Positions 1-8,970 of a stretch of 30,357 nucleotides of DNA are shown here, one piece after another. Position 1 is the first letter of the stretch. Every line of letters starts with the position of its first letter. Source of the DNA: Oscillospiraceae bacterium (lineage in GTDB: Bacteria; Bacillota_A; Clostridia; Oscillospirales; Oscillospiraceae); NCBI GenBank assembly GCA_017516785.1, contig JAFXAV010000069.1, forward strand, positions 1 to 30,357, in the 5' to 3' direction. Both the position numbers and the translations under genes were made by a program. The notes under the pieces are model-generated. The model was given only the letters and a program-made list of their open reading frames with translations, was not told where the DNA came from and did not search any database.

Positions 1-140
1 GGCTGGCAAAAATCTTTGATTTTTGACTGGGGGAGTGTCGTAAAGTCGATAGGACACTCCCTCCGTCTCGCCTTACGGCGAGCCACCTCCCTCAGAGAGG
101 GAGGCAAGTGTACTGTGCAGCTGCTCGCCAAACTGCAATT
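1..140 (-). repeat. MITE-like hairpin repeat, copy A (cut by window edge)
   Basis: This stretch is the reverse complement of the internal and one terminal part of the full repeats at 14558-14760 and 22643-22844. It starts within the element, at the segment containing the AAAAATC/GATTTTT inverted repeat, and ends with the terminal motif AAACTGCAATTT. It shares the GGAGTGTC...GACACTCC stem and the CCTCCCTC/GAGGGAGG stem. One small hairpin differs from the other copies: CTCGCC-TTAC-GGCGAG instead of CAGCCC-TTC-GGGCTG, so both arms changed together. No ORF of note. The missing end lies before base 1. Confidence 0.85.
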
Positions 141-262
141 TTTAGATCTGTAACGTCACCGAGCGGGTCAGGGCAGCAACGAAAACCACCGCGCCAGGCA
201 CGTATTAATCCCAGGCTTTGCCCGGTTCACAAATAATTTACGGAAAAAATGACAAGTTCCTC
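141..262. other. Intergenic stretch with no recognised feature
   Basis: Between repeat copy A and the groESL promoter I see no ORF with a ribosome binding site, no clear terminator and no RNA gene. Confidence 0.4.
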
Positions 263-291
263 TTGCTTTTTCGCCCCTCTTGGGTTATGAT
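263..291 (+). promoter_or_regulatory. groESL promoter
   Basis: TTGCTT at 263-268 and TATGAT at 286-291 with a 17-base spacer, the vegetative sigma-factor pattern. The CIRCE operator starts 4 bases downstream of the -10 box, so it covers the expected transcription start. This is the normal geometry for HrcA repression. Confidence 0.85.
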
Positions 292-294
292 AGC

Positions 295-321
295 TTAGCA
301 CTCAGAGATAAAGAGTGCTAA
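295..321 (+). promoter_or_regulatory. CIRCE operator (HrcA binding site)
   Basis: TTAGCACTC at 295-303, nine bases, then GAGTGCTAA at 313-321. This is a perfect match to the CIRCE consensus. It predicts heat-shock control of groESL by HrcA; no hrcA gene is in the window. Confidence 0.97.
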
Positions 322-389
322 CAAAGTAGACAAATGCAGAGCGAAAGCATCTGCAATCTAAATACAATTTGTATATTGGAGGATTTCAC

Positions 390-665
390 ATGAAACTGAA
401 GCCCATGGCAGACAACGTTCTGCTGAAGCAGCACGAGACTGCTGAAACTTCCGTCGGCGGCATCATTCTTGCCACCGCAGCCAAGGAAAAGCCCGCAATC
501 TACGAAGTCGTGGCCGTTGGCCCCGGCACCAAGGACGTAGAGATGCTGCTGACCGCCGGCGACAAGGTTGTCGTCAGCAAGTTCACCGGCACCGACATCA
601 CCCTAGACAAGGTCGACTACAAGTTCGTCAAGCAGGACGACGTCCTGGCTGTCGTCACTGACTGA
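390..665 (+). CDS. groES: Co-chaperonin GroES (Hsp10)
   Basis: GroES forms the heptameric lid of the cytosolic GroEL folding chamber. The 91-residue product begins MKLKPMADNVLLKQ and has the typical Cpn10 mobile-loop region (ETSVGGIIL) and the C-terminal block DDVLAVV. The length fits the family (about 94-97 residues). An in-frame ATG exists upstream at 369, but it lies before the GGAGG ribosome binding site at 378-382, so the ATG at 390, eight bases after that site, is the start. It is the first gene of a groES-groEL operon; groEL begins 17 bases after its stop. Control is by the CIRCE operator upstream. Confidence 0.97.
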   Translation: MKLKPMADNVLLKQHETAETSVGGIILATAAKEKPAIYEVVAVGPGTKDVEMLLTAGDKVVVSKFTGTDITLDKVDYKFVKQDDVLAVVTD

Positions 666-676
666 TTGGGAGGTAA

Positions 677-2317
<1,641 letters not shown>

Positions 2318-2324
2318 GATTTTT

Positions 2325-2360
2325 AAAAGGTCCCGTACCATCCGGTACGGGACCTTTTTT
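2325..2360 (+). terminator. groESL intrinsic terminator
   Basis: Perfect 12-bp stem, 2328-2339 with 2344-2355 (AGGTCCCGTACC), loop ATCC, then six T. It lies 10 bases after the groEL stop. Confidence 0.95.
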
Positions 2361-2376
2361 CTGTCAAAGTGACAAA

Positions 2377-2477
2377 CAGCAGTTTGTGGGGCTGTTTGGT
2401 GGCAAAGCCACCCTTGGCCCCCTCCCTCAAAGAGGGAGGCAAGTGGTGCAGTGTAAACTCCCAGACAACTGCAATTT
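2377..2477 (-). repeat. MITE-like repeat, copy B (internal deletion)
   Basis: In the same orientation as copy A. It keeps both ends of the family (GCAGTTTGT-like left end, GACAACTGCAATTT right end), the GGTGGC-AAA-GCCACC hairpin and one GGCCCCCTCCCT/AGAGGGAGG block. It lacks the central roughly 100 bases (the AAAAATC/GATTTTT and GGAGTGTC/GACACTCC stems) found in the 202-bp copies. The deletion joins two similar CCTCCCTC stretches, as expected for slippage or recombination between them. Confidence 0.8.
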
Positions 2478-2502
2478 GAACTGTAAACTTTTTCCTTTCC
2501 TC

Positions 2503-2531
2503 TTGCATAAAGCCTCCGGCTATGCTAGTAT
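2503..2531 (+). promoter_or_regulatory. Promoter of the marR-ABC operon
   Basis: TTGCAT at 2503-2508 and TAGTAT at 2526-2531, spacer 17 bases, with a TG extension (TGC) just before the -10 box. It lies immediately after repeat copy B. No clear MarR palindrome could be assigned by eye. Confidence 0.6.
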
Positions 2532-2573
2532 AAAAGGTAGCTTGCTACATATTATTTTAGGAGGTGATCGAAG

Positions 2574-3029
2574 CTGCACAGACAATACGGACACTACGCC
2601 CGGATTCTGCACTGCTGCAGTGATCAGGCCATGACCGCCGCACTGGCGCAAATGGATCTGACCGCCGCCCAGGGCCACATCATGGCCTATCTGCTCCACT
2701 CGCCCCAGCCCCCCTGCAGCCGGGACATTGAAGAAGCCTTCCATCTGAGCCACCCCACGGTGTCGGGTCTTCTTTCCCGCTTAGAAAAGAAAGGCTTCAT
2801 CGAATTCCGCCCCGACGCCGAGGACCGGCGCTGCAAACGGATCCACATTCTGCCCAAAGGGCAGGAATGTCACGAAGTGATGCACAATACCATCACCCAG
2901 GTGGAAAACCGGATGGTGGAAGGCTTCAGTGATGAGGAAAAGGAGCTTTTCCTGCATTTTCTGGAACGGAGCATCGCCAATATGGGCATCACACCCTGTC
3001 ATCAGTCCAAGGAGGAACATAACGCATGA
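2574..3029 (+). CDS. MarR-family transcriptional regulator, probable CTG start
   Basis: Winged helix-turn-helix repressor of the MarR family, most likely controlling the ABC exporter it precedes. The 151-residue reading assumes a CTG start at 2574. The first ATG is at 2631, but translation upstream of it (HRQYGHYARILHCCSDQA) matches the N-terminal dimerisation helix normal for MarR proteins, and the very strong site AGGAGGTGAT sits at 2559-2568. A TGA at 2565-2567 closes the frame upstream, so no ATG, GTG or TTG start fits. The DNA-binding region is SRDIEEAFHLSHPTVSGLLSRLEKKG, broken here into SRDIEEAF and HPTVSGLLSRLEKKG, followed by the wing with DAEDRRCKR. The stop overlaps the next ATG (ATGA), so the genes are translationally coupled. 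The alternative is a shortened 132-residue protein from 2631. Confidence 0.85.
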   Translation: MHRQYGHYARILHCCSDQAMTAALAQMDLTAAQGHIMAYLLHSPQPPCSRDIEEAFHLSHPTVSGLLSRLEKKGFIEFRPDAEDRRCKRIHILPKGQECHEVMHNTITQVENRMVEGFSDEEKELFLHFLERSIANMGITPCHQSKEEHNA

Positions 3030-4771
3030 TAAAACGTCTCGCCCGGTGCATCCGGGAATACACCCCCGCCGCCTTCATCAGCCCGCTGGGCATGATCGGC
3101 GAGGTCTATATGGAAGTCCAGATACCCATGGTCCTGTCCAAAATTGTAGACCTGGGTGTGGAAATGGGCGACATGAACGCCGTGTGGAAGTACGGCGCCA
3201 TTCTGATTCTCTATTCTCTCATGAGTCTTGCCTTCGGTGTCATTTCCGCCGTGGCTGCATCCTATGCAGGCACCGGTCTGGCCCGGAACCTGCGCCATGA
3301 CATGTACCACAGAGTACAGACCTTTGACTTTTCCAACATCGATAAGTTCTCCACTTCGTCCATCGTCACCCGTCTGACCTCTGACGTGGCCACCATCCAG
3401 ATGACCTTCCAGATGCTCATCCGTATGGCAGTCCGCTGCCCCATCATGATCATTCTGGCCACTTCCAAGGCCTTCACCATCAGTCCCAAGCTGTGCATCG
3501 TCTACTGCATCGTGCTGCCTCTGCTGGCCTTTGGTCTGATGTTCATCACCAAGTTTGTCCATCCCATCTTCAACCGGGTCTTCAAGACCTACGACAAGCT
3601 GAACAACGCCGTTCAGGAAAACATCCATGGCATCCGTGTTGTCAAGGCCTATGTCCGGGAGCAGAAGGAAATCGACAAGTTTACTACCATTTCCGGCGAC
3701 ATTTACAAGGATTTCTGCAAGGCTGAAAAGACTCTGGCCTTCAACAACCCCTTTATGCAGGTCGCTGTCTATACCTGCATTCTGGTCATTTCCTGGCTGG
3801 GCGCCAAGATGGTTGTGGAATCCGGCAATAACCTTGCCATGGGTCTGACCACCGGTCAGCTGACCTCCATGTTCACCTACACCATCCAGATTCTGGGCGG
3901 TCTGATGATGTTCTCCATGGTCTTCGTCATGATCACCATGACCCGCGCTCCCCTGCAGCGTACCTATGAGATCCTGGTGGAAGAGCCCGATCTCCACAAC
4001 CCCGAAAACCCTGTTATGGAAGTCAAAGACGGCTCCATCGATTTTGAGGATGTCTCCTTCCGCTACTCCAAGACTGCAAACCGCAATTCTCTGGACCACA
4101 TCAATGTCCATATCGAACCCGGCATGACCGTCGGCATCCTGGGCGGCACCGGTTCTTCCAAATCCACCCTGGTTCAGCTGATCCCCCGTCTGTATGACGC
4201 TACGGTCGGCTGCGTCAAGGTCGGCGGCGTGGATGTCCGGGATTATGATGTTCAGACCCTCCGCAACGAAGTTTCCATGGTCCTGCAGAAGAATGTCCTG
4301 TTCTCCGGCACCATTAAGGAAAACCTCCGCTGGGGCAACCCCGATGCCACCGATGAAGAGCTGGTCCACGCCTGCCGCCTGGCCTGCGCAGACGAGTTCA
4401 TCCAGGGCTTCCCCGACAAATATGATACCCACATCGAGCAGGGCGGCTCCAATGTCTCCGGCGGCCAGAAGCAGCGCCTCTGCATCGCCCGTGCCCTGCT
4501 GAAAAAGCCCAAAATCCTGATCCTGGACGATTCCACCTCCGCTGTTGACACCAAGACCGACGCACAGATCAGGCAGGCATTCCGGGAAGAGATTCCGGGC
4601 ACCACCAAGCTAATCATTGCCCAGCGTGTGGCCTCCGTGGAGGAATCCGATCTGATTCTGGTTATGGACAACGGCACCATCGCCGCCATGGGCACCCATG
4701 ACGAGCTGATGCAGTCCTCTCCCATCTATCAGGAAGTCTACCGCTCCCAGACGAAAGGAGGCGACGCGTAA
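3026..4771 (+). CDS. ABC exporter half-transporter, degenerate ATPase subunit
   Basis: A 581-residue exporter half: an N-terminal six-helix transmembrane domain (about residues 15-310), then a nucleotide-binding domain. Walker A is GGTGSSKST at 373-381 (K379; Ser replaces the usual last Gly), signature VSGGQ near 476-480, Walker B ILILDD with Asp502 in place of the catalytic Glu, and Gln533 in place of the switch His. These substitutions match the degenerate subunit of heterodimeric exporters such as TM287/288 and LmrCD. The start codon overlaps the marR stop and its own stop overlaps the next start (TAATG), so it pairs with the downstream gene. The substrate is not predictable; drugs or lipids are common for this family. 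Confidence 0.93.
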   Translation: MIKRLARCIREYTPAAFISPLGMIGEVYMEVQIPMVLSKIVDLGVEMGDMNAVWKYGAILILYSLMSLAFGVISAVAASYAGTGLARNLRHDMYHRVQTFDFSNIDKFSTSSIVTRLTSDVATIQMTFQMLIRMAVRCPIMIILATSKAFTISPKLCIVYCIVLPLLAFGLMFITKFVHPIFNRVFKTYDKLNNAVQENIHGIRVVKAYVREQKEIDKFTTISGDIYKDFCKAEKTLAFNNPFMQVAVYTCILVISWLGAKMVVESGNNLAMGLTTGQLTSMFTYTIQILGGLMMFSMVFVMITMTRAPLQRTYEILVEEPDLHNPENPVMEVKDGSIDFEDVSFRYSKTANRNSLDHINVHIEPGMTVGILGGTGSSKSTLVQLIPRLYDATVGCVKVGGVDVRDYDVQTLRNEVSMVLQKNVLFSGTIKENLRWGNPDATDEELVHACRLACADEFIQGFPDKYDTHIEQGGSNVSGGQKQRLCIARALLKKPKILILDDSTSAVDTKTDAQIRQAFREEIPGTTKLIIAQRVASVEESDLILVMDNGTIAAMGTHDELMQSSPIYQEVYRSQTKGGDA

Positions 4772-6663
4772 TGCCCCCCATCAAACGCCCCATTCCCCGC
4801 AAAGCAAACGATCCCAAGAAGGCCATTGCCCGTCTGCTTTCCTACATGAAGCCCTATAAGACCACCATGATCATCGTGGTGATCTGCATTATCCTGTCCT
4901 CCATCGCCATGGCTGTCAGCTCTGCCTCTCTGGGCACCCTGGTTGACAAATACATCGCCCCCATGCTTTCCCAGGAAACCCCCGATTTTGGCCCTCTGCT
5001 GAAGTTCCTGGTTGTCATGGCTGTCATTTACATTGTGGGCATCGTCTCCAGCTTCCTCTATAACTATCTGATGGTTGACGTGGGTCAGGGAACCCAGAAG
5101 TACATCCGTGACGAGATGTTCACCCATATGCAGACCCTGCCCATCAAGTTCTTCGACACCCACGCCACCGGCGACCTGATGAGCCGCTATACCAGCGACA
5201 TCGATACCCTGCGGCAGATGATCTCCATGTCCATCCCCCAGTGCATCTCCTCCATCGCAACTCTGGTGGTTGTGTTCATCGTCATGGTCATCACCTCCCC
5301 CATTCTGACCGCTGTTCTGCTGGTCACCGTTTCCGGCATCGTCTTTGTCACCACCTCTGTTGTCAAGAAGTCCTCCGGATTCTTCATCGGCCAGCAGAAG
5401 GCCCTGGGCGCCGTCAACGGCTATGTGGAAGAAATGATCAACGGCCAGCGCGTCGTGAAAGTCTTCTGCCACGAAGAAACCTGTAAAAAGGAATTCGATG
5501 CTCTGAATAATCAGCTCCGTGAAAACGCCTTCAAGGCCGGTGCCTACTCCAACATGATGGGCCCCGTCAACAACAACCTGGGCTACATCCAGTATGCCAT
5601 TCTCGCCATCGTGGGCGGCCTCATTGCCATCGCCTCCGATCAGAGTCTTCTGACCCTGGGCAACCTGGTGTCCTTCCTGGTTCTGTCCCGCTCTTTTAAC
5701 CAGCCCATCTCTCAGGTCTCCAACCAGATCAACTCCATCGTCATGGCTCTGGCCGGCGCCGAGCGTATTTTCGAGCTGATCGATGAGCCCTCCGAAGAGG
5801 ATCACGGCTATGTCACCCTGGTTTACGCCAATGTTGATGAAGACGGCACCGTCACCGAGGCTCCCGCCCGTACAGGCAAGTGGGCCTGGAAGCATCCCCA
5901 TAAGGACGGTACCCTGACCTACACCGAACTGAAGGGCGACATCGTTATGGACATGGTGGACTTCAGCTATGTCCCTGGCAAGCTGGTTCTGGAGGATGTG
6001 TGCCTCTACGCCCGCCCCGGCACCAAGCTGGCCTTCGTCGGTGCCACCGGCGCAGGCAAGACCACCATCACCAACCTGATCAACCGGTTCTATGATATCG
6101 CCGACGGCAAGATCCGCTACGACGGCATCAACCTGAACAAGATCCGCAAGCCCGACCTGCGCCGAAGCCTTGGCTTCGTCCTTCAGGAGACCAATCTGTT
6201 CACCGGCACTGTCTACGACAATATCCGTTACGGCAAGCTGGTTGCCACCGATGAAGAGTGTGAAGCCGCCGCAAAGCTGGCCAACGCCCACGACTTCATC
6301 ATGCGCCTGCCCGAGGGTTACAACACCGTTCTGACCAATAACGGCGCTCAGCTGTCCCAGGGTCAGCGCCAGCTGATTGCCATCGCCCGTGCGGCCGTTG
6401 GCAATCCCCCCATCATGATTCTGGACGAGGCAACCTCCTCCATCGATACCCGTACCGAAAAGCTGGTTCAGGACGGCATGGATGCTCTGATGAAGGGCCG
6501 TACCACCTTCGTCATTGCCCACCGCCTGTCCACCGTCATGAACTCCGACTGCATCATGGTTCTCGACCACGGTCACATCATCGAATGCGGTACCCATGAT
6601 GAGCTGATCGCCCAGAAAGGCACCTACTACCAGCTCTACACCGGCGCTTTCGAACTGGAATAA
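4771..6663 (+). CDS. ABC exporter half-transporter, canonical ATPase subunit
   Basis: A 630-residue partner of the preceding gene. It has an N-terminal transmembrane domain, then a linker of about 50 extra residues (roughly 345-395, rich in charged residues and Trp) before the nucleotide-binding domain, as in TM288/LmrD-type subunits of Firmicutes. Walker A is GATGAGKTT at 424-432 (K430), signature LSQGQ at 528-532, Walker B MILDEA with catalytic Glu553, and switch His584. The non-standard LSQGQ signature would face the degenerate site of the partner, consistent with one active and one inactive ATP site per dimer. It ends the operon, with a terminator 15 bases after the stop. Confidence 0.94.
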   Translation: MPPIKRPIPRKANDPKKAIARLLSYMKPYKTTMIIVVICIILSSIAMAVSSASLGTLVDKYIAPMLSQETPDFGPLLKFLVVMAVIYIVGIVSSFLYNYLMVDVGQGTQKYIRDEMFTHMQTLPIKFFDTHATGDLMSRYTSDIDTLRQMISMSIPQCISSIATLVVVFIVMVITSPILTAVLLVTVSGIVFVTTSVVKKSSGFFIGQQKALGAVNGYVEEMINGQRVVKVFCHEETCKKEFDALNNQLRENAFKAGAYSNMMGPVNNNLGYIQYAILAIVGGLIAIASDQSLLTLGNLVSFLVLSRSFNQPISQVSNQINSIVMALAGAERIFELIDEPSEEDHGYVTLVYANVDEDGTVTEAPARTGKWAWKHPHKDGTLTYTELKGDIVMDMVDFSYVPGKLVLEDVCLYARPGTKLAFVGATGAGKTTITNLINRFYDIADGKIRYDGINLNKIRKPDLRRSLGFVLQETNLFTGTVYDNIRYGKLVATDEECEAAAKLANAHDFIMRLPEGYNTVLTNNGAQLSQGQRQLIAIARAAVGNPPIMILDEATSSIDTRTEKLVQDGMDALMKGRTTFVIAHRLSTVMNSDCIMVLDHGHIIECGTHDELIAQKGTYYQLYTGAFELE

Positions 6664-6678
6664 TCCCCTGAAGCAAAA

Positions 6679-6710
6679 GGGAGCAGCAAAAGCTGCTCCC
6701 TTCTCTTTAT
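6679..6710 (+). terminator. Terminator of the marR-ABC operon
   Basis: Perfect 9-bp stem GGGAGCAGC/GCTGCTCCC (6679-6687 with 6692-6700), loop AAAA, followed by a T-rich tail. Confidence 0.9.
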
Positions 6711-6726
6711 CTTTCCTAAAAATCTG

Positions 6727-6755
6727 TTTACCTATCGTCCATAAAATGTTAAAAT
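6727..6755 (+). promoter_or_regulatory. Promoter of the Cthe_2159-like lipoprotein gene
   Basis: TTTACC at 6727-6732 and TAAAAT at 6750-6755, spacer 17 bases, with a TG extension before the -10 box. It lies 45 bases before the chosen start codon. Confidence 0.6.
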
Positions 6756-6799
6756 ATCCCTCAGATAATGAAAACAAAACAAGGAAAGAAGGCATGTCT

Positions 6800-8407
6800 A
6801 TGAAAAGATTCATCCCCCTTCTGCTGATTGCGGCCATGCTGCTCACCGCCTGCGGCACTGAAAATGCCAGCCCTACGGAAACCTCTCCCGAAGCCGTAAC
6901 CGGTTCCGCGCCGGAATCTACAGTCCCCTTTGAATCGGATTTCGGCAGCGAAACCCTTATCACCCTCTCTGACGAAGGCATTGATGCCAAGGGTCCCAAT
7001 TCCCTGTTCGTCTTTGCCAGCAATGACATCGTCTATTACGAGGAAAAAACCGAATACGAAAGCGGCAATCCCTACGGCGAAGGCGAGGAAAGCGATATGC
7101 ACTCTGCCGATGAAGCCGCCGCCCACACTGTTGTGAACATCACCGCCCCCGGCGCCTACCGGGTTACAGGCAAACTCTCTGCCGGTCAGATCCGCATCGA
7201 CCTGGGCGAGGATGCTTACGATGATGAAAAAGCAGTGGTGGAACTGATTCTCGATAACGCCGACATCACCTGCACTGTCGCTCCCGCCATTCTTTTCCAG
7301 AATGTCTATGAGTGCGACGGCGACTGGGATGCCGATACCGCCACTTCCCAGGTGGATACCTCCGCCGCCGGTGCCAATCTGATTCTGGAGGGCGAAAATA
7401 CCGTCCACGGTTCCTATGTCGCCAAGATTTTCAAGGACAAGGACGGCGAAAAGAAGCTCTGGAAGCAGGACGGAGCTATCTATTCCTATATGTCCCTGAA
7501 TGTTTTCGGCCCCGGCAGTCTGGATCTCACCGCTGAAAACGAGGGTCTGGATACGGAGCTGCACCTGACCGTCAACGGCGGCGACATCACCATCCGTTCC
7601 GATAACGACGGCATCAACACCAATGAGGACGGCGTTTCCGTTACCACCATCAACGCAGGTTCCCTGCACATCATCGCAGGTCTGGGCGCTGAAGGTGACG
7701 GCATCGACTCCAACGGCTACCTGGTCATCAACGGCGGCCATGTGGTGTCCTCTGCCAATCCTGCCTCCGATGCAGGCCTGGACTCCGACCTGGGCTCCTA
7801 CATCAACGGCGGCACCGTCATTGCCCTGGGCGCTTCCATGGACTGGGCAGAAAGTGACTCCAATCAGGTCACCATGAACCTCCAGTACGCATCCTACCAG
7901 TCCGGGGACTCCGCAATTCAGGTCACCCTGGAAGACGGCACCGAGGTCTTCGCCTTTGATCCTGCGGGTGATCCCATCCTGGCAGAGCACCTCCGCCAGT
8001 ACCAGGGAGCCATCATCTCCTGCCCTGAATTCACCCAGGGCGACAGCTACCATGTTTACACCGGCGGTGAACAGATGATGTACACCGGCACCGATGTGAT
8101 ACAGCATTTCGGCCATGCCATGGGCAGCGGACCCGCCCCACTTCCCGGCACTCCCGGCCCTGACTCCGGCAATTTCGGCCCCCATCCCGCAGACGGTGTC
8201 ATCGGTGATAATTTCCCCGGTGGCAAAGATGAACCCCCTGTCTACGAAAGACCCGTGGAACCGGAGCCTCCCGCCGAACCCATGGGCGGCAACCCCGGCG
8301 CGATTGCGGAAAAACCCGGGAAAATTGATATTCCCGACGATGGAAATACCCTCTTCTTCATGCAGGACAAGGTAAACTTCTTCTCCGGCCTGACTCCCGC
8401 AGCATAA
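6800..8407 (+). CDS. Carbohydrate-binding lipoprotein, Cthe_2159-like beta-helix
   Basis: A 535-residue predicted surface lipoprotein. The signal peptide MKRFIPLLLIAAMLLTAC has a lipobox with Cys18 as lipidation site. The middle (about 80-410) contains repeated rungs of the type NGGDITI, DNDGINTN, GDGIDSN, INGGTV, as in the Cthe_2159 family (a pectate-lyase-like beta-helix protein of Clostridium thermocellum known to bind cellulose and polygalacturonate). The C-terminal part (about 450-515) is rich in Pro and Gly, probably extended. Two in-frame ATGs lie close together (6794, 6800); the AAGAAGG site at 6786-6792 favours 6800. It is monocistronic, between a promoter and a terminator. Binding to cell-wall or dietary polysaccharide is inferred; no catalytic residues were identified. 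Confidence 0.85.
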   Translation: MKRFIPLLLIAAMLLTACGTENASPTETSPEAVTGSAPESTVPFESDFGSETLITLSDEGIDAKGPNSLFVFASNDIVYYEEKTEYESGNPYGEGEESDMHSADEAAAHTVVNITAPGAYRVTGKLSAGQIRIDLGEDAYDDEKAVVELILDNADITCTVAPAILFQNVYECDGDWDADTATSQVDTSAAGANLILEGENTVHGSYVAKIFKDKDGEKKLWKQDGAIYSYMSLNVFGPGSLDLTAENEGLDTELHLTVNGGDITIRSDNDGINTNEDGVSVTTINAGSLHIIAGLGAEGDGIDSNGYLVINGGHVVSSANPASDAGLDSDLGSYINGGTVIALGASMDWAESDSNQVTMNLQYASYQSGDSAIQVTLEDGTEVFAFDPAGDPILAEHLRQYQGAIISCPEFTQGDSYHVYTGGEQMMYTGTDVIQHFGHAMGSGPAPLPGTPGPDSGNFGPHPADGVIGDNFPGGKDEPPVYERPVEPEPPAEPMGGNPGAIAEKPGKIDIPDDGNTLFFMQDKVNFFSGLTPAA

Positions 8408-8412
8408 AAAAG

Positions 8413-8446
8413 AAAAAGACCTCCGGAAATTTCCGGAGGTCTTTTT
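8413..8446. terminator. Bidirectional terminator
   Basis: Perfect 34-base inverted repeat: AAAAAGACCTCCGGAAA followed directly by its reverse complement. It has T runs in both directions, so it can end the lipoprotein gene from the left and the converging DUF805 gene from the right. Confidence 0.92.
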
Positions 8447-8453
8447 GATTGAC

Positions 8454-8894
8454 TTAACCGCGGTAACCCTTGGGATTGGGACCCCACTGGTTATCGGGAG
8501 TGCTGTCCTTGCAAAACCGGATGATCACCATGATCTGGCCGATCACAGGCAGCAGATTCCACAGCAGGTACCAGCCGCTCTTGCCGGTATCGTGAAGCCG
8601 GCGGATGCACAGGGACAGACCGGGCACCAACACGATCAGGGTCCAGATCCAGCTGAGATCCCCCAGCAGCTCCGTCAGGATGCCGCCGATGATCATGTAG
8701 ATGAACAGGTAAACCCACCAGTATTCGCTTCTTCTGGAGCGGCCGCTGAAATCGGTGGCACGCTTGATAAACAGCTTGCAGGCCTCCAGGGGATTGACAA
8801 TCTGCTGGGGCATGTTCTGATCCTGCCGGGCGCCGCAGTGAGTGCAAAACTGGGCAGTATCGTTGATGTATTCGCCGCATTTCTTGCAAAACAT
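8454..8894 (-). CDS. Zinc-ribbon DUF805 membrane protein
   Basis: A 146-residue protein of unknown function. The N-terminus (MFCKKCGEYINDTAQFCTHC) is a four-cysteine zinc ribbon (CxxC...CxxC, residues 3-20). Then follows a DUF805 domain: FSGRSRRSEYWW is the typical motif before the first membrane helix, and three to four hydrophobic segments follow, with RRLHDTGKSGWY as the second family motif. The C-terminus has the common NQWGPNP tail. It lies 76 bases from apt, transcribed in the same direction, and has its own possible extended -10 box. It is presumably in the cytoplasmic membrane with the zinc ribbon in the cytosol. Confidence 0.9.
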   Translation of the reverse strand: MFCKKCGEYINDTAQFCTHCGARQDQNMPQQIVNPLEACKLFIKRATDFSGRSRRSEYWWVYLFIYMIIGGILTELLGDLSWIWTLIVLVPGLSLCIRRLHDTGKSGWYLLWNLLPVIGQIMVIIRFCKDSTPDNQWGPNPKGYRG

Positions 8895-8926
8895 ATGCCT
8901 TTACCTCTCTTTTTTAGATTTTCTTC

Positions 8927-8935
8927 AGTATACCA
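8927..8935 (-). promoter_or_regulatory. Possible extended -10 for the DUF805 gene
   Basis: On the minus strand TGG-TATACT, an extended -10 box about 33 bases before the start codon. No good -35 box is present at the right distance, so this is tentative. Confidence 0.35.
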
Positions 8936-8970
8936 CGATGAAAACAGAACTTATTGAACGGACTGTAAAT

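Noticed and set aside
1..140. CRISPR-like or tandem repeat array
   Set aside because: The repeats are four dispersed copies of one element with inner hairpins, not regularly spaced short direct repeats.
369..389. Upstream ATG extension of groES
   Set aside because: The extension lies before and across the ribosome binding site and adds residues (MYIGGFH) absent from the family.
2631..3029. marR starting at the first ATG (132 residues)
   Set aside because: This would discard a normal MarR N-terminal helix and leave a near-perfect Shine-Dalgarno unused, with no site near the ATG.
4738..7029. 763-codon antisense frame across the second ABC gene and the next intergenic region
   Set aside because: Shadow of the real gene; it crosses a terminator and a promoter and translates to repetitive Gly/Asp/His-rich sequence.
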